Notes: generated by a model from the sequence alone, not told the origin. 64,000 nucleotides of DNA from Curtobacterium sp. MCSS17_008 (GCF_003234185.1 NZ_QKSM01000007.1:62001-126000), one strand, 5' to 3'; positions 43,995 to 53,486 are shown, counted from the first letter of the stretch. Numbers and translations are program-made.

Positions 43995-45173
43995 CTACTC
44001 AGTGGCCTCGACGTCGGACAGCTCGCGGCGCGCGCGGTAGCGGCGGGCGCGCAGGCTGACCACGACCGCGGACGCGAGGATCGCGAGACCGGAGCCGACG
44101 AGCACGGCGAGGACGCCCTCGTCGAGGATCTCCTCGTTGCGGGCGAACGCCAGCTCGTTCATGAGCAGCGAGACCGTGAAGCCGATCCCGCCGAGCACGC
44201 CCACCGTGACGATCGACCAGAACGAGAGCGTCGAGCGCCCCGGCGCGCGGAAGATGCGCGTCGCGACCGCACCGAACAGGGTGATGCCGATCACCTTGCC
44301 GACCGGGAGCGCGAGGACGACGGCCCAGAACGTGGGGGAGAGCTCGCCGAGGCCGACGCTCGGGATCACGACGGCTGCGGACGCGAACGCGAACAGGGGC
44401 AGGACGATGCCGTTCGACCACGGCTCGACCCGGTCGTACACCGTGTGCCCGGGGCGACGCGGCAGGACCAGACCGAGCGCGACGCCGGCAATGGTCGCGT
44501 GCACACCCGAGTGGTGCACGAGCCACCACGTCACGAGGCCGACCAGGACCATCGCCGCGATGATCCACAGCTGACCCGTACGACCCGGCCGCAGCAGTCG
44601 GCCGAGCACGGCGAATACGGCGAGTGCGACGACCGCGCCCCCGAGGGCGAGGAAGTCGGTGCCGTGCGCGAAGACGACCGCGATGATGACGATCGCGATG
44701 AGGTCGTCGAGCACCGCCAGCGCGAGCAGGAACACCCGGAGCGTCGACGGCAGCCCTCGACCGAACATCGCGAGGACGCCGAGTGCGAACGCGATGTCCG
44801 TCGCCGTGGGGATCGGCCACCCGTGCTGGTACGCCGTGCCCGTCGTGACGGCCAGGTAGATGCCCGCCGGGACGACCACGCCTCCGACCGCCGCGATCGC
44901 GGGGATGACCGCGGTCTTCGGGTTCGACAGCTCGCCGTCCAGGAGCTCCTGCTTCAGCTCGATCGCCACGAGCAGGAAGAACACGGCGAGCAGCCCGTCG
45001 CTGATCCAGTGCGAGACGGAGAGGTCGAGGCCGACAGCACCCCAGGGCGAGTGCGCGTCGAGGAGTCGTTCGAGGCCGGGGCCGATCGGCGAGTTCGCCA
45101 CGAGCAGGCCGAGCACGGCGGCGGTGAGGAGCGCGATGGCGCTGAAACGGGGGGAGCGGACGAGTGCCGACAT
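43995..45173 (-). CDS. nhaA: Na+/H+ antiporter NhaA
   Basis: The protein has 392 aa with about twelve membrane segments. The family signatures are FFLLVAIELKQELLDGEL, PTATDIAFALGVLAMFGRGLP, and the ion-binding Asp pair in LALAVLDDLIAIVIIA; GVHATIAGVALGLVLPRR and GIGFTVSLLMNELAF also match. It exchanges Na+ for H+ and controls internal pH. ATG at 45173 with GGAG 5 nt upstream is preferred over the longer frame to 45287, which would overlap mazG. It is inserted, on the opposite strand, between mfd and mazG, which are neighbours in mycobacteria. Confidence 0.95.
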   Translation of the reverse strand: MSALVRSPRFSAIALLTAAVLGLLVANSPIGPGLERLLDAHSPWGAVGLDLSVSHWISDGLLAVFFLLVAIELKQELLDGELSNPKTAVIPAIAAVGGVVVPAGIYLAVTTGTAYQHGWPIPTATDIAFALGVLAMFGRGLPSTLRVFLLALAVLDDLIAIVIIAVVFAHGTDFLALGGAVVALAVFAVLGRLLRPGRTGQLWIIAAMVLVGLVTWWLVHHSGVHATIAGVALGLVLPRRPGHTVYDRVEPWSNGIVLPLFAFASAAVVIPSVGLGELSPTFWAVVLALPVGKVIGITLFGAVATRIFRAPGRSTLSFWSIVTVGVLGGIGFTVSLLMNELAFARNEEILDEGVLAVLVGSGLAILASAVVVSLRARRYRARRELSDVEATE

Positions 45174-45273
45174 GGATCTCCGGTGAGTGGGTAGGGGAGG
45201 AGGGCCGTCGACCAGACTTCCCGACACACCGTTGGCCAGCCTACCGGAGGAGCCTGCGTGCGAGCATGGCGCG

Positions 45274-45933
45274 ATGACCGCCGTCACGGACCTCGTCGAA
45301 GTCGTCGACCGCCTGCTCGCGCCCGAGGGTGGTTGCGTCTGGAACCGAGCACAGACGCACGCCTCGCTCGCCCGCTACGCCGTGGAGGAGTCCTACGAGC
45401 TGGTGGACGCGATCGACTCCGGGGACGACTCCGACCTGCGCGAGGAGCTCGGTGACGTGCTCTACCAGGTGGTGCTCCACGCAGGACTCGCGGACGCAGC
45501 CGGTCGGTTCGACCTCGAGGACGTCGCTGCCGGGGTGCGGGACAAGATGGTCCGCCGGCACCCGCACGTGTTCGGCGACGAACGAGCGGACACGGAGGAC
45601 GAGGTCGTGCGGGTCTGGCGTGCTGCGAAGTCGGCGGAGAAGGTTGCGCGGACGAGCGTGTTCGACGGCGTCCCGAGGGCGATGCCGCCGTTGGAGCGCG
45701 CGGTGAAGCTGCTCGAGCGGCTCGAGGAGCGAGGGGACGCCGCCACGGTCGTCGCCGCCACGTCGGCCGCCGCAGCTGCTGACGGCAGCGGGTCGGAGGG
45801 TGCCGTCGACGAGCGGTGGGGCGCGGGGATGCTCACGGAGGTCGCGGCGGCGCGGGAAGTCGGGATCGACGTGGCCGCGAGCCTGCGGGCCGCGGTGTCC
45901 CGCCTCGAAGCCGAGGCGCGCGTCGGCGAGTGA
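45274..45933 (+). CDS. mazG: MazG-family nucleoside triphosphate pyrophosphohydrolase
   Basis: The protein has 219 aa. It has GGCVWNRAQTHASLARYAVEESYELVDAIDSGD and REELGDVLYQVVLHAGLA, the helical EExxE...ExxD metal site, then DKMVRRHPHVFGDERA and VWRAAKSAEK. It hydrolyses non-canonical or excess NTPs. The C-terminal half is low in conservation and Ala-rich. A Trp-Asn replaces the more usual Trp-Asp-x-x-Q context. ATG at 45274 has GAGCAT 6 nt before it and no ribosome site; it is divergent from nhaA with a 100-bp gap. Confidence 0.92.
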   Translation: MTAVTDLVEVVDRLLAPEGGCVWNRAQTHASLARYAVEESYELVDAIDSGDDSDLREELGDVLYQVVLHAGLADAAGRFDLEDVAAGVRDKMVRRHPHVFGDERADTEDEVVRVWRAAKSAEKVARTSVFDGVPRAMPPLERAVKLLERLEERGDAATVVAATSAAAAADGSGSEGAVDERWGAGMLTEVAAAREVGIDVAASLRAAVSRLEAEARVGE

Positions 45934-46236
45934 GTCGTGCCTCCCGTCCGTGCTGAGTCGCGCAGAGCGGCACCCGGGCGCGGATGGGCGGGGACGAGAG
46001 AGCGGGCACCCTCCCAACCCGAAAAAGGAGGGTGCCCGCGAGCGGGTCTCGACGCACCAGGGAAGTCGCGTCGACAGGGACACCCGCTCGAACCGCGGGG
46101 CACCGTTGCAGCACACCGGCCCCGCGAACGATCCGGTGGCCGGATCAGGGGACCACCGAACCGAGGTTCTGCATGCAGAGTATCAGCGGATCGGGTGGCG
46201 TGCAAGGGGCATGTGCCGTTCTGGCAGGATTGGCGC
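45934..46236 (+). ncRNA. Candidate structured RNA: four consecutive hairpins between mazG and hisS
   Basis: The 303-bp gap holds four strong hairpins in a row. Hairpin 1 pairs GCGGGCACCCTCC (46002-46014) with 46027-46039. Hairpin 2 pairs CGAGCGGGT (46039-46047) with 46082-46090, plus inner TCGACGC (46049-46055) with 46068-46074. Hairpin 3 pairs CGCGGGGC (46094-46101) with 46119-46126. Hairpin 4 pairs GATCCGG (46130-46136) with 46140-46146. A 12-bp palindrome TCTGCATGCAGA (46168-46179) follows. I found no T-box consensus. It could be a leader controlling hisS or a free small RNA; a family assignment is not possible from sequence alone. Confidence 0.45.
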
Positions 46237-47481
46237 ATGGCGACGACCGTGACGGCTCCCCGTGGCATGCGCGACTTCCTCCCGGCGGACAAGGCCCGTC
46301 GTGAGCACGTCCTCGGTGTGATCCGGAGCGTCTACGCGCGCCACGGGTTCGACGAGATCGAGACGCCCGTCGTCGAGGACGCCGCTCGGCTGCACTCCGG
46401 GCTCGGTGGCGACAACGAGAAGCTCGCGTTCGCGGTCATGCGCCGCGGGCTCACCACCGAGGACCTGCAGCAGGCCGCTGCGCCCCTCGACCTCGCCGAC
46501 CTCGGGCTCCGGTTCGACCTGACGGTCCCGCTCGCCCGCTTCTACGCCTCGCACCGCGCCGAGCTCCCCTCGGTGTTCCGCGCCGTGCAGATCGCCCCGG
46601 TCTGGCGCGCTGAGCGTCCGCAGAAGGGTCGCTACCGCCAGTTCGTCCAGTGCGACATCGACATCCTCGGCGAGCCCGGGCAGCTCGCCGAGATCGAGCT
46701 CATCCGGGCGACGACCGCGGCGCTCGACGCGCTCGGGGTCGCCGACACCACGATCCGGATCAACGACCGCCGCATCCTGCTGGCGCTGCTGGCGTCGTGG
46801 GGGATCACCGAGCCGGTCGCCGCGGACCGTGCGCTCATCACCGTCGACAAGCTCGACAAGATCGGGCCCGACGGTGTCGCCGCGGAGCTCCGCGAGACCG
46901 TCGGTGCCGACCTCCCGGGGCTCGAGGACACCATCCGGGCGCTGGAGGCGGCGGACTGGGACTCGGTCGAGGGGGTCCCGTGGCTCGACGCCGAGGCGTT
47001 CGGTGACCTGGCCCGCCTCCGTGCGGCGCTGCCCGGCGTGGACCTGCGCTTCGACCCGACGCTCGTCCGGGGCATGGGGTACTACACGGGCACGATCTTC
47101 GAGGTCGCGCACCCCGACTTCGGCTACAGCCTGGGCGGGGGCGGTCGGTACGACGGCATGATCGGTCGCTTCCTCGGGCAGGACGTCCCCGCGGTCGGGT
47201 TCTCGCTCGGGTTCGAGCGGCTCGTCGACCTGGTGACGCTGCCCGAGTCGGCCGAGTCCGACGCCGTCGTGCTCCTGTACGACAAGGACGTCGACCCGGT
47301 GCGCCTCGCCGCGCTGAAGACCGAGGCCCTCGCGACGCACCGTCGGGTCCGGCTCGAGCGCCGGCCGAAGAACACGAAGAACCTGCTCGCCTCGCTCGCC
47401 GACCAGGGCTTCGCTGCCTTCGCGAGCGTGCGTGCCGACACCGAGACCCTGGAAGGTGTCGAGTTCCGTCCACTGGCGTGA
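46237..47481 (+). CDS. hisS: Histidine-tRNA ligase
   Basis: The protein has 414 aa. Class II motifs are present: RGMRDFLPADKARREHVLGVIRSVYARHGFDEIETPVVED (motif 1 region), LRFDLTVPLARFYASH and APVWRAERPQKGRYRQFVQCDIDILG (motif 2 and loop), VRGMGYYTGTIFEV (histidine A-type) and SLGGGGRYDGMIGRF, and VGFSLGFERLV (motif 3); an anticodon-binding domain closes the protein. ATG at 46237 has CAGGAT (46225-46230) 6 nt upstream, like glmU, and no good ribosome site. If it is leaderless, the hairpins upstream belong to another transcript. Confidence 0.96.
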   Translation: MATTVTAPRGMRDFLPADKARREHVLGVIRSVYARHGFDEIETPVVEDAARLHSGLGGDNEKLAFAVMRRGLTTEDLQQAAAPLDLADLGLRFDLTVPLARFYASHRAELPSVFRAVQIAPVWRAERPQKGRYRQFVQCDIDILGEPGQLAEIELIRATTAALDALGVADTTIRINDRRILLALLASWGITEPVAADRALITVDKLDKIGPDGVAAELRETVGADLPGLEDTIRALEAADWDSVEGVPWLDAEAFGDLARLRAALPGVDLRFDPTLVRGMGYYTGTIFEVAHPDFGYSLGGGGRYDGMIGRFLGQDVPAVGFSLGFERLVDLVTLPESAESDAVVLLYDKDVDPVRLAALKTEALATHRRVRLERRPKNTKNLLASLADQGFAAFASVRADTETLEGVEFRPLA

Positions 47482-47531
47482 ACTCCTCCACCACCGACGT
47501 CATCCGCTGACAGGGCGCCACCGGCCCTCGG

Positions 47532-48863
<1,332 letters not shown>

Positions 48864-48884
48864 GTCGCACCCCGCACCACGACG

Positions 48885-48914
48885 GACGCCGTCCTCCTCC
48901 GGGAGGGCGGCGTC
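48885..48914 (+). terminator. eno terminator
   Basis: GACGCCGTCCTC (48885-48896) pairs with 48903-48914 (one G/T wobble), with a 6-nt loop, 21 bp after the eno stop. No U tract. Confidence 0.7.
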
Positions 48915-48951
48915 TCGCCGTTCCGGCACGCCGCCCGGTCGTCGGCCGTCC

Positions 48952-49104
48952 TCCGGTCGCACGACCTGCCGCTCAGCTTCCGACTCGGCGGCGGGTCGTG
49001 CGACCGGAACGTCCGTCGGCGGCGGGTCGTGCGACCGGAACGTCCGCCGGCGGCGGGTCGTGCGACCGGAACCCGGGACCGGGCGGCGGGTCGTGCGACC
49101 GGAA
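48952..49104. repeat. 31-bp-period array of palindromic 20-mers between eno and the septum gene
   Basis: The 20-mer GGCGGGTCGTGCGACCGGAA occurs four times without mismatch at 48990, 49021, 49052 and 49085 (periods 31, 31 and 33 bp), and an inverted 19-nt copy with one mismatch lies at 48952-48970. Each contains the near-palindrome GGTCG-TG-CGACC. Spacers are 11, 11 and 13 bp. The array fills most of the 326-bp gap 48864-49189, which holds no gene. Confidence 0.97.
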
Positions 49105-49177
49105 GACGCGCCTCCCGGCCGGCTGGGAGGCGACCGGGCGTCCGCGCGCCGGTCCCTGCGCCGCAGGCACGTCGGGT

Positions 49178-49189
49178 TATCGTCGAGAC
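49178..49189 (+). promoter_or_regulatory. Leaderless-type -10 box of the septum-initiator gene
   Basis: TATCGT (49178-49183) is followed by 6 nt and the GTG start at 49190. It lies 74 bp after the last copy of the 31-bp array. Confidence 0.5.
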
Positions 49190-49747
49190 GTGCCCAGCCA
49201 GAAGCCCCGCGTCCGCCGCGTCCCCGTGGCCATGCCGGAGACCGGCGCGCACGAACAGCCCTGGTACCGGTCGATCCGGTTCTCGGGCTTCAGCCTGCTC
49301 ATGCTCGGCATCATCGTGCTGTTCGTGGTGGTGCTCGCGCCCTCGCTCCGCACGCTCATCCAGCAGCAGGAGCAGATCGCGCAGCAGCAGCGCGAGGTCG
49401 CGTCCCAGAAGGCCGACGTGGCGCAGAAGAAGCACGACGTCGCCCGGTGGGACGACCGCGCCTACATCGAGGCGCAGGCCCGCGACCGGCTGCTCTACGT
49501 GTACCCGGGCGAGGAGAGCTACCTCGTGATGGGCGCGGAGGACGCCGACGGGTCCGGCCGCGCCGAGACCGACTCCGGCAGCCCGGTGAGCTCGGACGTG
49601 CAGACGCCGAAGGTCGACTGGGTGCAGGCGATGCTGTCTAGCGTGCTGCAGTCCGGTCTGACCGAGAAGACCACCGAGGAACTCGTCGCCCCGGACGTCA
49701 ACGGCACCGGCGACCCGACGGGCGCCGCCACCGCCGACACGGAGTAG
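49190..49747 (+). CDS. Septum formation initiator, FtsB/DivIC family
   Basis: The protein has 185 aa. A basic cytoplasmic N-terminus of about 30 residues precedes one membrane helix (FSLLMLGIIVLFVVVLAPSL), a Gln-rich extracellular coiled coil (LIQQQEQIAQQQREVASQKADVAQKKHDVARWDD), and the conserved YIEAQARDRLLYVYPGEESYLV end of the DivIC domain; a 65-residue low-complexity tail follows. It should act with FtsL and FtsQ at the divisome. GTG at 49190 is set by the leaderless promoter. Its place after eno and before DUF501 is the actinobacterial norm. Confidence 0.9.
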   Translation: MPSQKPRVRRVPVAMPETGAHEQPWYRSIRFSGFSLLMLGIIVLFVVVLAPSLRTLIQQQEQIAQQQREVASQKADVAQKKHDVARWDDRAYIEAQARDRLLYVYPGEESYLVMGAEDADGSGRAETDSGSPVSSDVQTPKVDWVQAMLSSVLQSGLTEKTTEELVAPDVNGTGDPTGAATADTE

Positions 49748-49782
49748 GTCGGCGCGCGGGACTCGGGTAGGCTCACGTGCCC

Positions 49783-50331
49783 GTGACGACCCCTCCCTTC
49801 GACCCGCCGTCCGACCGCGACATCCAGGTCGTGTCGGCGCAGCTCGGGCGACCGGCCCGCGACGTCGTCGGGATCGCGGCACGGTGTGTCTGCGGCAACC
49901 CCACCGTCGTGTCCACGAAGCCCCGACTCGGGAACGGCACCCCGTTCCCGACCCTGTACTACCTGTGCCACCCCGCCGCCACCACGGCCGTGAGCACCCT
50001 CGAGGCGAACCACGTCATGCCCGAACTCGCGGCCCTGCTCGAGGACGAGACCGTCGCGGCGCAGTACCGCGCGGCCCACGAGTCCTACCTGGCGGACCGC
50101 GAGTCGATCGAGCACGTCGACGAGATCGACGGCATCAGTGCGGGTGGCATGCCCACCCGTGTGAAGTGCCTGCACGCGCTCGTCGGCCACGCCCTCGCAG
50201 CCGGCCCCGGCGTCAACCCCATCGGCGACCTCGCGCTCGAGCGCGCGACCTGGTCGCCCTCCCGGTGTGAGTGCCGGGCGTATGATGGCCTGGCAGACGC
50301 TGGAGTCGGGGCGGGTGGCGGCGAAGTCTGA
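49783..50331 (+). CDS. DUF501 family protein
   Basis: The protein has 182 aa. It has the DUF501 features RPARDVVGIAARCVCGNPTVVSTKPRLGNGTPFPTLYYLCHP near the N-terminus, MPTRVKCLHALVGHALAAGPGVNPIGD, and a C-terminal CRCE-like SRCECRAYD. Conserved Cys and His suggest a metal site. Function unknown; it is a steady partner of eno and the septum initiator. TAGGCT (49768-49773) places the transcript start near 49780, so GTG at 49783 is preferred to GTG at 49777. In mycobacteria an exopolyphosphatase gene follows; here it is ndh. Confidence 0.88.
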   Translation: MTTPPFDPPSDRDIQVVSAQLGRPARDVVGIAARCVCGNPTVVSTKPRLGNGTPFPTLYYLCHPAATTAVSTLEANHVMPELAALLEDETVAAQYRAAHESYLADRESIEHVDEIDGISAGGMPTRVKCLHALVGHALAAGPGVNPIGDLALERATWSPSRCECRAYDGLADAGVGAGGGEV

Positions 50332-50378
50332 CCAGCCTCCCGGCAAGCCATCACCCCACTCCAAGGAGATCATCCCCC

Positions 50379-51851
50379 GTGCCCAAGATCCTCGTCGTCG
50401 GCGGCGGCTACGCCGGTTTCTACACCGCCTGGAAGCTCGAGAAGCACCTTCGTCAGGGCGAAGCCGAGGTCGTCATGGTGGACCCGCTGCCCTACATGAC
50501 GTACCAGCCGTTCCTCCCCGAGGTCGCCGCCGGTTCGATCGAGCCGCGCCACGCGGTCGTCTCGCACCGTCGTCACCTCAAGAAGACCCGCGTCGTCACG
50601 GCAAAGGTCACCGCGGTCGACCACGCGACGAAGACCGCGACGATCACCCCGGCCGAGGGCGAGGCGTGGGAGGAGTCCTACGACCAGATCGTCATGACGG
50701 CCGGTGCCGTCTCGCGCACGTTCCCGATCCCGGGCGTCGCGGACGAGGCCATCGGTCTGAAGACCATCGAGGAAGCGGCCGCGATCCGCGACAAGATCCT
50801 CACGAACTTCCACAAGGCGGCGAACCTGCCGGCCGGTCCCGAGCGCGACCGCCTGCTCACGGTCGTCGTGGTCGGCGGCGGCTTCGCCGGCATCGAGGTG
50901 TTCGCCGAGCTCCGCTCGTTCGCCTCGGACCTGCTGAAGAGCTACCCGGAGCTGTCGTTCGACGACACGCACTTCCACCTGGTCGAGGCGATGGGGCGCA
51001 TCATGCCCGAGGTCTCCCTCGAGACCTCGCACTGGGTGCTGCAGAACCTCGCTGAGCGCGGCGCGACCGTGCACCTCGACACGCAGCTGGCCTCGGCCGA
51101 GGGCGGCGTCTGCCAGCTGAAGGCCAAGGACGACTCGATCCAGACGATCGAGTCCGACCTGATCATCTGGACCGCCGGCGTGATGGCGAACCCGATGGTC
51201 AAGGGCACCGACTTCCCGCTCGAGCAGCGCGGCCGCATCCGCGTGCAGCCCGACCTCCGCGTGGTCGACGACGAGGGCGTGGTCGCCGACGCATGGGCCT
51301 GCGGCGACGTCGCTGCCGTCCCGGACCTGACGGGTGGCGGTGTCGGCGGCTTCTGCGTGCCGAACGCCCAGCACGCGGTGCGCCAGGCGAAGCAGCTCGC
51401 CAAGAACCTGACCGCGGTCATCCGCGGCGAGGCGACGACCGACTACAAGCACGAGAACCTCGGCGCCGTCGCGGGCCTCGGTCTCGGAACCGGTGTGTTC
51501 CAGTCCGGCAAGTTCGCGATGAAGGGCTTCCTCGCCTGGGGTGCGCACCGCGGTTACCACGGTCTGGCGATGCCGTCGTGGGAGCGCAAGTGGCGCGTCA
51601 TCGGCGACTGGGTGGGCGGCTTCTTCCTCGGCCGCGACATCGCGTCGCTCGATGACCGTGAGACCCCGCGTGCCGCGTTCGAGGCGTTCGCGTCGCGTCC
51701 GAAGCCCGCGGTGGAGGCCCCGGCGCCCGCCGCTGCCCCGGCTCCGGCCGAGGGGCAGCCGGCCGACGCCGCCGGTCCCGCGTACGCCACCCCGGCGGAG
51801 GACGTCTCGAAGGACGCCGCCCCGGTCGCGGCCCCTGCCGACGCCAAGTAG
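50379..51851 (+). CDS. ndh: Type II NADH dehydrogenase (NAD(P)/FAD-dependent oxidoreductase)
   Basis: The protein has 490 aa. The FAD site is KILVVGGGYAGFYTAWKLEKHL, the NADH site VVVVGGGFAGIEVFAEL, and the second FAD contact AWACGDVAAVPDL; YMTYQPFLPEVAAGSIEPRHAVV and IWTAGVMANPMV are family-typical. It passes electrons from NADH to menaquinone without pumping protons and sits on the membrane surface through C-terminal amphipathic helices. The last 50 residues are an Ala/Pro-rich tail. GTG at 50379 has AAGGAG 10 nt upstream. A strong terminator follows, before the tRNA. Confidence 0.93.
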   Translation: MPKILVVGGGYAGFYTAWKLEKHLRQGEAEVVMVDPLPYMTYQPFLPEVAAGSIEPRHAVVSHRRHLKKTRVVTAKVTAVDHATKTATITPAEGEAWEESYDQIVMTAGAVSRTFPIPGVADEAIGLKTIEEAAAIRDKILTNFHKAANLPAGPERDRLLTVVVVGGGFAGIEVFAELRSFASDLLKSYPELSFDDTHFHLVEAMGRIMPEVSLETSHWVLQNLAERGATVHLDTQLASAEGGVCQLKAKDDSIQTIESDLIIWTAGVMANPMVKGTDFPLEQRGRIRVQPDLRVVDDEGVVADAWACGDVAAVPDLTGGGVGGFCVPNAQHAVRQAKQLAKNLTAVIRGEATTDYKHENLGAVAGLGLGTGVFQSGKFAMKGFLAWGAHRGYHGLAMPSWERKWRVIGDWVGGFFLGRDIASLDDRETPRAAFEAFASRPKPAVEAPAPAAAPAPAEGQPADAAGPAYATPAEDVSKDAAPVAAPADAK

Positions 51852-51865
51852 GCACACGCTCCACA

Positions 51866-51902
51866 CGAGAGGCGGTCACCCCGGCGGGGTGACCGCCTCT
51901 CG
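51866..51902. terminator. ndh terminator
   Basis: CGAGAGGCGGTCACCCC (51866-51882) pairs perfectly with 51886-51902 around a GGC loop, a 17-bp stem directly after ndh and 6 bp before the tRNA -10 box. Confidence 0.85.
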
Positions 51903-51908
51903 CGTCGG

Positions 51909-51914
51909 TAGGCT
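51909..51914 (+). promoter_or_regulatory. -10 box of the tRNA gene
   Basis: TAGGCT lies 10 nt before the mature tRNA 5' end, so the primary transcript would carry a leader of only a few nt. Confidence 0.55.
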
Positions 51915-51924
51915 GTTGCGGCCC

Positions 51925-51998
51925 GCCCCCGTGGCCCAATCGGTAGAGGCACGCGACTTAAAATCGCTGAGTTGTGGGTTCGAGTCCCACCGGGGGTA
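51925..51998 (+). tRNA. tRNA with UAA anticodon (Leu by anticodon), class I body
   Basis: A complete 74-nt cloverleaf can be folded. The acceptor stem is GCCCCCG with CGGGGGT (a G1/U72 wobble) and discriminator A73. The D arm contains GG in the loop, and the anticodon loop is CTTAAAA with anticodon TAA at 51959-51961. The anticodon stem has four pairs and a C/U mismatch at 27-43, and the T arm is GTGGG, TTCGAGT, CCCAC. The variable region is only 5 nt (GAGTT), whereas bacterial tRNA-Leu normally has a long class II arm. CCA is not encoded. The Leu label rests only on the anticodon. Confidence 0.8.
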
Positions 51999-52068
51999 CG
52001 GAACGCGGGTCGGTGGACGCCGGCCGGGAGGCACGACCGCCGCCGTCCCGCGGCCCACACCTGCGAGC

Positions 52069-52085
52069 GGTCGCCCGGGGCGACC
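52069..52085 (+). terminator. Short hairpin downstream of the tRNA
   Basis: GGTCGCC (52069-52075) and GGCGACC (52079-52085) form a 7-bp stem with a 3-nt loop, 70 bp after the tRNA; a possible terminator. Confidence 0.4.
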
Positions 52086-52144
52086 GTGGTCGCCGGGAGC
52101 ACACGTGTCCTCCGTCGCTTTCGCGGACCACTGGCGTCACCACC

Positions 52145-52157
52145 TAGCATCGTCCTC
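52145..52157 (+). promoter_or_regulatory. Leaderless-type -10 box of the exporter gene
   Basis: TAGCAT (52145-52150) is followed by 7 nt and the GTG at 52158. Confidence 0.5.
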
Positions 52158-53486
52158 GTGGTCGGACTCGGAAGCGCCCTCGCGAACCTGCGCAACGCGC
52201 TCAACCGGCCGGAGGCACACGTCGAGGTCGTCGACGGCGAGACCGTCCCGGTCGGCATGCTGCTCGGGACGCTCGGCGCCCTGCTGCTGGACGCCGGCAG
52301 CTCCGTGACGGACGTCCGGTCGGCCCTCGAGAAGGCGCGAGACGCGGCCGGGGTCGGCCCGACGCTCGCCATCGGCGTCCTGCCGGCGCTCGTCATGGTG
52401 AGCGAGGTCGCGACCGGTGCCGCCACCATCGTGAACGCCGAGGGCGTCGAGCTCTCCTCGCGCCAGGCCGCGCGGGCGAACCGGCTCGTCCTCGGACTCG
52501 AGCGCGGGTCGATCGCCCTCGCCGAGATCCCCGCCCGCGTCCGGGCCATCCGCGCCGGCACGACCCCGCCGCCCGCCCTCCCGTGGATCACCGGCAACGC
52601 CCTGACCTCGTTCGGCCTGGCGGTCGTCTTCCGCTGCCCGTGGTGGGCGATCGTGCTCGCCCTCGTCGTCGGTGCCCTGGTCGGGGTGCTCAGCCTCGTG
52701 CTCCGCCGGTTCCGCGAGGCCGTGGCGATCATCCCGTTCCTCGCCGCCTTCATGTCGACGACGGTCGTGGGCCTCGTCGCGGCCGGCACCGGGTTCGACC
52801 ACGTCCCCCTCTTCGCGGTGTGCGCCCCGGTCGCGGTCTTCGTGCCCGGCGCGCTCATCACCAACGCGCTGCTCGAGCTCACCGCCGCGGACATCGTCAC
52901 CGGAGCGTCGCGCCTCGTGCAGGGGCTCATCATGCTCGGCTTCATGGCGGCGGGCATCGGTGCCGGGAGCGCTCTCACCGGGTTGCGGGTCGACCCGTCG
53001 TCGGCAGCGCTCGTCGGCGAGGTCGCCGGCGTCGGCACGCTGCGTGGTGGTTGGGAGGCCGTCCCCTCGTACTGGGTGTCCTGGGTCGCGGTGGTCGGTC
53101 TGGCCGTCGGCCTCGGGCTCGTGTTCCGCTCCGGATGGCGGCTCACGCTCGTGTCCGTGGCGGTCATGGTCAGCGCGTACGCCGTGGTGAGCGGGACGAC
53201 GCCGCTCTGGGGCAGCGTGGTCGCGACGGGGGCCGCAGCGGCGTTGCTGTTCGTCACGACACGGCTGCTCGAGCGGCTGGTGCCGGTCATCCCGGCGACG
53301 GTGTCGTTCTTCCCGGCGTTCCTGCTGCTCGTGCCCGGGACCGTCGGGCTCGTGGCCGTCGCGACCTTCGACCCGGTGGCGCTCGCGACGCCGCTGGCGA
53401 CCTTCGTGAGCCTGTGCATCGGGACGAAGATCGGCGGGCTGCTGCCCGGACTGTTCCGTCGGAACGTGCCGCACCGCCCGCAGTGA
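52158..53486 (+). CDS. Threonine/serine exporter (ThrE-like) family protein
   Basis: The protein has 442 aa. The N-terminal soluble ThrE domain (DGETVPVGMLLGTLGALLLDAGSSVTDVRSALEKA, a hydrolase-like region) leads to about ten membrane segments with two related halves. FREAVAIIPFLAAFMSTTVVGLVAAG and VPGALITNALLELTAADIVTGASRLVQGLIMLGFMAAGIGAG mark the first, and TVSFFPAFLLLVPGTVGLVAV the second. ThrE of Corynebacterium exports threonine and serine; substrate here is inferred. GTG at 52158 is set by the -10 box; the frame upstream runs through the tRNA and is not coding. Confidence 0.87.
   Translation: MVGLGSALANLRNALNRPEAHVEVVDGETVPVGMLLGTLGALLLDAGSSVTDVRSALEKARDAAGVGPTLAIGVLPALVMVSEVATGAATIVNAEGVELSSRQAARANRLVLGLERGSIALAEIPARVRAIRAGTTPPPALPWITGNALTSFGLAVVFRCPWWAIVLALVVGALVGVLSLVLRRFREAVAIIPFLAAFMSTTVVGLVAAGTGFDHVPLFAVCAPVAVFVPGALITNALLELTAADIVTGASRLVQGLIMLGFMAAGIGAGSALTGLRVDPSSAALVGEVAGVGTLRGGWEAVPSYWVSWVAVVGLAVGLGLVFRSGWRLTLVSVAVMVSAYAVVSGTTPLWGSVVATGAAAALLFVTTRLLERLVPVIPATVSFFPAFLLLVPGTVGLVAVATFDPVALATPLATFVSLCIGTKIGGLLPGLFRRNVPHRPQ

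Noticed and set aside
46002..46236. T-box riboswitch upstream of hisS
   Set aside because: The T-box sequence and a specifier loop could not be found; GAACCGCGG near 46090 is only a partial resemblance.
48952..49104. CRISPR array
   Set aside because: Repeats are regular, but the spacers are only 11-13 bp, two of the three are nearly identical, and no cas genes are present.
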